A stretch of 64,000 nt of DNA from Plazaster borealis (Eukaryota > Echinodermata > Asteroidea > Forcipulatida > Labidiasteridae). The stretch lies in contig CM037463.1 in assembly GCA_021014325.1 (NCBI GenBank), positions 6,579,001-6,643,000 on the forward strand. Direction: 5' to 3'. A model generated the notes under the pieces. The model saw only the letters and a list, made by a program, of their open reading frames with translations, ran no database searches and was not told the DNA's origin. This document shows, in pieces, positions 35,401 through 44,400 of the stretch; the stretch's first letter is position 1, and each line of letters starts with the position of its first letter. The translations under genes and the position numbers were made by a program.

Positions 35401-38400
35401 CAGGCTTTAGGGAAAAAGTACAGGATTGATAATTATAAAAAAACAAATCAGATTAGATTCCATCTGAAAGCTCACTGATTACCATGAACGTGCACAAAAT
35501 CCAGGTTAAACATAAACCGTTTTTAGTTATTTTTCACAAAGAGTAAATTTTTATGGCGTGTTTACTGGAAACTAGAGTGTGGTGATGAACCTAATACTCT
35601 ATCGACAAAAACATTCTTTCCCCCTGAACCAAACCGGTAAAAGCCAGAGAAGTCGTGTATACTCGTACAACTTTCTCAGACAAGCAAACGAAAGTCTGAT
35701 AAATGTGTTTTTCTGGATATCAACATTTTAAAAGAGTAAGTTTGTCAAACTAGAGTCGCATAACAAACCTGTTCAGTGGCACCACTGCCTCCAGTCGCTG
35801 CCTTTACCATCACACTCTCACCACTCTGTCAAAATGATCAAATTGTTGTTATACACTAGAATTAGTCAGTGTTAAAATAAGACAATTGTCAGCATTCATA
35901 CAGTATGCAATACCAATAGAGTCCTGTCGCTTTTAGTGAGACACAATAGCGTGTCATAGCCGAGCGGTCTAGCGCACAGAACTCAAGTTTTAGTGGCCGA
36001 GTCATCAGGGTGTGGGTTCAAGTCCCGGTTGTGACACTTGCGTCCTTGAACAAGACACTTAAAAGTACTCATAACCTATGAGTAAATAGGGTAAAGATTG
36101 TTGATGTGAAAGATTAGCAACCTGTGCATGGACTGCGTGCGGCCATTTCACTACCGGTGCTGCATACTCCTAAGGAGTTGAGATAGTTTCAGGAATGCCT
36201 AATGTCCCGATGTACAGGGTGCAAGTGTGTACGGGTAAAACCAAATATAATATTGATATTCACATTGTTTTTACAACAGGTATGCACAGTTATGAAATAT
36301 GCGGCCCATCCTGCAGCCAATATGCCAGAAATACAACAGGGCAAACCCCTTCTCTTTACACTAAGTAAACTGGGTACTTTTATGTGCATTACACAACATA
36401 TTTATGGAACCTACAGCTTTATGTTCCATCTGGAGAAAGTGTGCTGCTTAGAGGGGCACAAGGGGTGAAAACAATTTTGTTTAGGGGGGCACTTCTGGCC
36501 AATTAAAACTGTAATTTCTGTTTGAATTTCTCTTAAACAAGCTCCTTTGTACTGCTCTTGTTATGCCATTTACTATTTTGAATAAGATTAATCTGGCGTG
36601 AGTGTAAAAACAAATACATTGCATTAATATCAATTGGGGCCCCCCTCCCCGTGCCCCCCCTTACTTACGCCACTGGTCGTGCTCAAGGACAGTGTCATGA
36701 CCGGGACTCAAACCCCAACTCTATTGATCAGAACACAAGCGCTCGAGTCTCCTGCACTAGACCGCTCGGCCACGACACTTGGCTTGAAAAGGCACATCCC
36801 CTTTATTATTATTATTATTCACATCATCATTAACCATAACTACTCCGCAAAGACTGGCTGCAATGGGACAAATAGGATAAGGCTATTGTCTCTTATTTAC
36901 GCGAGAACTTACCTGAGTAAAAAGAGGTGTTATGAAGACAAAGAAGATGTCATAGATGAACAGAAGGAAGAGGAGAATAAAACAAACCTGTAAAGGAAAC
37001 AAAACAGAGATAAGAACTCACACTAGCATTGAGATCTGTTCACTGTGTTAACTTTGTACATGTACAAAAGTACATGTACAAAAGTACGTGTACCACTCAA
37101 TTCAATATTGTCTTCCACGAACAGCGACTAATAACAATAGTAATAATAATATTAAAAATCGCATTTTAACGATGCTCTACATAAAACACTAAATCACAGC
37201 TGTTACAGTAATCAACAAGTCACAAAAAATTAAGTAATTGATAGTGACATCTACTACAATAAATTGATTAATGTTGAAAGAGATATGTTTTAATCATCTT
37301 CTTGAATTATAATAGTAATAATTAAATCTGGTCGATTGATTTGGCATTTTAGATGAAAAAGTTTAGACTGTTGCTGCAGTGGCTGTGAAGATTCTTTCAT
37401 CAGCCTTTGTTGTGGATGCTTGGGAAAGGCAGACACAAAGGGTTGGAGCTAGAACAGAGGTACTGTAGTCTAGAATGGCCAGGTAAATGAAATAACATAG
37501 ACCTATGTAGGTACAAGAGCAAACCAAGGAACAAAAATTAGTACAAAGTACAATACAAAACCAGTCATTTATATGTGTAAATTTCATATCAAATAATATG
37601 CATATTATGCAAATCATATGTAAACCACATTTACATTAATATAGTAAACATAGAAAGCAGCTAATAAATTATAGCAGGATTAGAAGCTATTGCATAGTGG
37701 GAAATACAATCTAGTAAGGTTTGTGGTAACAACATGTACATGAGTAGGATTAGAAGCTACTGCATAGTGGGAGATACAATCTAGTAAGGTTTGTGGTAAC
37801 AACATGTACATGAGTAGGATTAGAAGCTATTGCATAGTGGGAGATACAATCTAGTAAGGTTTGTGGTAACAACATGTACATGAGTAGGATTAGAAGCTAT
37901 TTCATAGTGGGAGATACAATCTAGTAAGGTTTGTGGTAACAACATGTACATGAGTAGGATTAGAAGCTATTGCATAGTGGGAGATACAATCTAGTAAGGT
38001 TTGTGGTAACAACATGTACATGAGTAGGATTAGAAGCTATTGCATAGTGGGAGATACAATCTAGTAAGGTTTGTGGTAACAACATGTGAGTAGGATTTGA
38101 CGCTATTCCATAGTGGAAAAATACGACCTAGTGAGGTTTGTGGTAACAACATGTACATGAGTAGGATTAGAAGCTATTCCATAGTGGGAAATACAATCTA
38201 GTAAGGTTTGTGGTAACAACATGTACATGAGTAGGATTAGAAACCATTGCATACATGAAGCGGAAAATACAATCTACATTGTAGTAAGGTTTGTGGTAAC
38301 AACATTGTACATGAGTAGGATTTGAAACTAATGCATAGTGGGAAATACAATCTACATGTAGTAGGGTTTGCGGTAACAACATACAGGTAAATGAACAAAT

Positions 38401-41400
38401 CTCTCTGATGAGTTGTGGTGGTTCTGAAAGAACCAGTGATGTTGCAAAAGGTTGTTTCACTACCGACTCTTTTCAAACCACCAGAACTCATTAGAGAGAT
38501 TTGTTCATTTAGAGAGATTTCTTGTACATGGTCGGATGGTCTTAGCACAAAATGCACAAATGAAATGAAAATAACACAAAATGACACAATGCACATAAGT
38601 CAAATGAAACAAGTCAAAAATAGATTATCAATTCAACTGGATGATTATGGAATCCATGTACATGTACATCTGCAAATAATGAGGCAAATGTTAGACAGAT
38701 AGACTGTGACACCAGCTCACACTGATAACATGATTAGTGAAAAAAAGGAAAAGATAACCTAAATCTGAAGCGAGAGCGACAACAAACTCACCTTAAAGTT
38801 TGGAATATGAATGAGCTTAAGAACGCTAATGCAGAATGCGATGCCCAACAGGTCCAAGAGAATCCATGCAAAAGTCTCATGCCGAAACACAAACCAACAC
38901 ACCACACAACCAATGCAGGCAATGCCAAGTACAACGCTGAAAACATAGGGCCTTGAACTCAAGAATGGAATCCTGTTGGCTGGTAGCCTAGAAAGAAATG
39001 ACAAACCTGTGAAATATTGGGCTTAATCCATTGTGTGGGTCAGGAGAAAATAGTGAAAAAAACAATGCACAATTTTCAACATGTAAACACAATAATTTTG
39101 GTTGTAACATCCAAAATTAGCTGATGCATTTTGTTACATTTTCAGATAGTTTTCTTGTTCTAGTATGAACTTCATAATCAGTAAGCTTCAGACATAAATT
39201 GAACAATGATGTTTTTATCCTTACCAATCTTGTATAATACATTTTTAGGGGGACCTATCGTCATGATCATAGCAGGCTTGTGGCTTTACATGGAATTATG
39301 AACTCTAACCCAGCTACTGCAATCACAATTCGCATGCTGGCTGTCACATCACAATGTAATAATGACACTGTGACAGCTCTTTTTGTGATGTAACAGCAAG
39401 CACACGCGCGCACATGCAGTGACTGGGTCAGAGTTTATACTTCCATACAGCCACAGGTTTGCTATTACCATAACGACAGTCCCCTTTTAAGAATTTCTAA
39501 AACCACTTCTTCGGAGTATGAAGCATTATAAGCAATTAAATGGGACATAGGCATTCACATAAAAAATCCCTCATCTTCCAAATTCCCCCTTTACTCTTGG
39601 GTGATGAGACGCACTTTCTATGTACATGTACATGTTTTGCCCAGGGACACAATTCAAATGTTTTTCCACAGAGACCGGCATGTCAACAATCTGTTTTGTG
39701 TCTAGTCGATACATCCCAAACAGAGAACTTGGTGTGAAAAGAGATTTGAAAATTGAACACAGATACCTTATTTTGCAGGGCATGATGCGTTTTAGTATCG
39801 GGTAGAGACAAGAATGTAGGCCATTAGAAGCTCCCAAGCAATAAAACGCAATCACAACATACACTGTAAAGAGATAAACAAACAAATACAAAATTTGTTT
39901 TTCGTTTGTTGCAGAAAAACCTTACCTATGACTGGAAACAAAATGAAGGGTACCATTTCGCATCCGTTAGGTGTTTTCCAATGATTGTCATATTTACATA
40001 CCCTTTAGAGACCACAACGGCCACAACGGCTTGTACAAAAATGCCCACGGCGGCCACAAATAGCTTCAAGATCTGATCTACTTCAACTCAACCAAAAAGG
40101 TCAAAGTAAAGGTCATGAACTGAATTGACATTTTCCAACGTTTCTCATGTTAACATAGTACCTATGTTTCTAAAAACAAAACAAAGTTTCTGATAAATAA
40201 TTTTTTTTCAAACGCTAAATTTTGTTTCAAAAAATCAACAACAAAACTATGTCTGGGCGTATGGTGATGATTATACAGAAATGAATGGTCTCTAAAGGGC
40301 TAAGTACCCGAAACCACCTGTCATTCAACCAGCTGAGCTATCTAGTCCTAATGTTGGCAGTCTCTCTATTTTGTCAATCTTTGTTCGGGGGTGAGATAAG
40401 GGCTAAAGACTCGACTAGGCAATGTTCTCGGTGGGAGGACAGGGAAACTTTCCATCACAAAAATTGAAGGGTGTTGAAAAAGAAGAAAACAAAGTTGTTA
40501 ATAATTTACAAGAGCATCATAATTTACCCATGTAGTCATAGAAGAAGAAGAGCAGAAGCAACATGACCATGATCATGATGACCCATACTACAACGATGGG
40601 TAATGTGATGGTCAGTGGTTCCTCTTCAGTCTCCACATCTGAGTCGGACTCTTCCTCCGCCTCTACATCCCGATCAGATTCTCCACCCTCCCCGCGTTCC
40701 TCCCGCCTTTTCTTTTTGATTGCACTGTCAATTACACACACACACATTCTCATTACTGTCAAGGTGGTGGAAAGTAGGGGGTTCTGATTCCCACTTCATA
40801 AAGCTGTTACGCAGACTGAAAAAGTGCTCAGCACTAATAAAGCTTGCTCAGCACTAATAAAGCTTGCTTAGCAGAAACAGGTTACCGGCCAAAATACCAT
40901 GTAATGTAGTCGGTTTTGTTTGTGACTAGTAGGTTCCCTGCAAATGTTTTTGCATAGCAGAAAAAATAAGTTAGCACTAATATCTGTGAGCAACCCCTAA
41001 AGGTTTGTGACAAAAAAAGCTTACATTCTGTGTGCAGTCATTCCAGACCAGTAGCCTCCCACCACTACGGTAAATACAGCCATGAACCATATCACAATGA
41101 GATTGTAGTCAAACATTGGATGGTCAGGATTGTACAATGCAGCCTGCACTTGACCACCATTCTCCTAGCATGTTAGAACAGATCAGAAAGAGAACTTTAA
41201 TTGGAATGTAGGATTTTGAAAAATAGGCCCTATACACTGTACATCCAGTATCAGTGATGCTTATTATTACGTTATAAATACACTTATGTCACTAAAAAAC
41301 GTGTTCTCAATTGTTCTTGGTTGACCTACAGTAGTAACTCCTTGTTGCGACGCTAATCATGGGCAGTAATGAAAAAAACTGTGAACACATGTTTTTGTTT

Positions 41401-44400
41401 ACACATTAGTGAATAAGCGCAAACTCGCCAATATGAAGAACAAAGCTACGAGCCTGTGATTGGCCATCGTATAAAATGAACTGCCCCTGTCTTGCATATA
41501 AAAAACTGTTGTAAATCCAACAAGAAAATAAAGCTTTCAGTTACAGAAGGATCAAGGTTGTCGTCCTGACGGACTCCATGCATTGACCGGGTGCATGTAC
41601 CATGCTGTGTGTGTAAGCAAAAGAGGTCCACACAAGGCAGGGGTTTGAAACACTATGTGGACTTACACATGTTCACTAATGTACATGTACTAGTGTACAA
41701 AACAAAGGAATGTCCACAGAGTGACTGCAATGAAGAGCTGTGACAGTGAGTATCGTCCCTACGGACACTGTGGGTAGGTATCCACATTCAAACCGTGGAC
41801 CTATAACAAAAGGGATAATAGGTCCACAGTTGCTATCACAAAGGAAAACATTGTGGTCCACGGTTGCTATCACAAAGAGTTGAACTAAGGAGGGTCCACG
41901 ATTGCCGGTGTTTACACGCGTGTGTATGTGTGGGTATGTCTACGCATTCAAACCGAGGACTTTAACAAAAGGCATCCGGGGAAAAGGTGTACCGAGGACG
42001 TCCTCGCTTTGATTTCGTGTACAAAACCAATGGGGACGTCGCTGAAAAAAACTATGTCCAAACAATGGGAGAACAAAGAGAAGTCCTCGGTTCACACCTT
42101 ACACATACATGTGTGTGGACTTGGGTGCGTGTGACTGTGTATCATCATTACGTGCATGGATTACTACCACCTGACCACCAGGCAAAGGGATGGTGCAAGA
42201 CAGCCTTGATCAAGGCTACGGTAACAGTTATACGCTGATTGTTATTTTTGTGCCCCGGCCCTAAAATGGTTCCCCCCGATGAAACTACATGTATCTGAAT
42301 GAGAAGTTAGTAACTAGACCTCACCCAGATATCTTTATGGTCAGTTGCAGCCAGCAGGGCAACAGGGATCTTGAGCTCTGTTGAGTCGTTGAAATCGGGG
42401 GTTGTCTGCAATAAAATCAAGAAACACCACATGAATTCACACTGGAAATAACTGACTGATTATTGATGTTTTTGCAACATATTCTTTTAACATAGTGGCA
42501 ATTTTGACAGGAGTACTGTCGGTGCACTTTCCTGCCCAACTGGATCTTTCCACAAAATTCTACAGGAGACTGTGGGGTTTACACATACATGTAATACCAA
42601 CTGTACAAGCAGAAGAACCCCATACACCCAATGCTAGCCAGGAAGTAGCCCAATAAATAGTACCAGTATGCTGGACTCCCTCCGCTTCTTGGCCCTAGCC
42701 CCACTTAGCATCACCAAGTGTGATGTTCTTTTGAATAGTAACTCAAGGTCTTTTAAAGAAATTTTCCCCTAAGATGTCACTTACCACTGCCTAATTGTGG
42801 AGAGTACATTAAAAAGATTTTGCGCAAGCTCGTTTTGGAGTAATTCTATAAAGAATCTCCAAGCTGAGTCTCCAATCACTAGTTTAAACATCCTCGGTGC
42901 CATGATGTTTACTGATGTGCATGATCATGAGCACTGATTTGATTTGAAGTCATACAGTTTGTCATTGCTCATGCACAATAGTAAACATCGTGGCGACGAC
43001 GATGTTGAAACGAGTGACTGACACGTTCTGAGCCACTTTTTTTGACTAGTTTAAATAGCCCAATGTTTGGACACGACTGAGTTTTTGGAGGATTCAGGAG
43101 GAGATAAGAGGATTCAGGAGATTGCAAGATTCAGGAGGAGATTGGAGGATTTGAGGAGATTGCAAGATTCAGGAGGAGATTGGAAGGAAACCAGGAACTA
43201 ACATTGACTAAGGGTTAATAGCTGTCAAGTATACCACAAATATTTAACTTACAATTTTGGCAGCACTGACAACGAGCAGGGATCTTGCTCCAGCTTCCTG
43301 GGCAAACAGTCCCTTCTCCAGGAAGGTACAATTGCCTCTGAGTGCTTCAACAACTGCTCCACTAAACTTGCTGGCTTCTTTGGGACTCGCGCATAGTTTG
43401 GACTGACCAAGGTCCACCAAAGGATATAACTCCTTCAAAATAACCACAAGAAAAGGGAGAAATTGGTGTAACAGCATAGACATCCATATTAAAATAAAAC
43501 ACAGTGTGGGGAATTACTTTTGAAATCCTTTTGAAACCTCATTTGACTGCAATTATAACATCCATAAGTGTAGTGTAGCTCAGAGCATTGGAAACACAAA
43601 TAATTCACACTAAACATCCATGAACCTTGTGATCATTTACCAATACAACCAAAGCCAACACTTTAGACCAATCTTTTATTGTCATGCTGCCCTCTCAGGG
43701 AATATGTAAATCGTTGAAGAAGACACCAAAAATTTGCATATAAATGAAAAAAAGACAAAGGTTTTCCATGTCTTTGTGTAAAAACAATGAGCTGTCAGGT
43801 TCCCAGCAATGGTGGCACGGCAAGTAGAACTTGCAAGTAAGGGCTAACAAAGATTGGTTTACAAACACTATGATTATTTGGGGGGAGGGGGTTTCATGTG
43901 AAGCACCCACACCTTGCAGTTGAACATTCAGCCGAATACCAACTCAAGACCTACACTGTACACGTAGTACACTTTACAGTGGCTGACAAAGCATTCATCC
44001 ATACACAGGGAATAATTTATTCCAGCAATTTTGCAACAAAAAATAATTAAACTTATCATGTTTCGTGCATGCTGAATTCTAATATTGATTAGCAAAGTAT
44101 GGTGATTTTTGAGTAGCGACTGTAACATTTTGTGAAGGAAAACCATTCACTGATGTGCATGCAGGGCTGATACTTCACAGTAGGCAATGGACACAATTGC
44201 CTTTAAATGCCCCAATCAATCAATGCCTCGGTGCATTTTGAAATGTCCAATACATAATTTGTTGGCAATACACATTTAAATTTCCAACATAGAGGTGCCC
44301 TGCACTTAAGAAAAACTGCCTTGCCCTTAAAGGTATCGTACACGTTTGGTAATGACTCCAAACAAATATTAGCTTAAAAACTTACTTGGTAACGACCAAC

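Noticed and set aside
37671..38380. CRISPR array (regular repeats)
   Set aside because: Units are head-to-tail with no distinct spacers, and the window is eukaryotic.
38400..38440. Hammerhead ribozyme from CTGATGAG...GAAAG
   Set aside because: The intervening bases cannot form stem II; GAAA lies in the loop of a GGTTCT/AGAACC hairpin instead.
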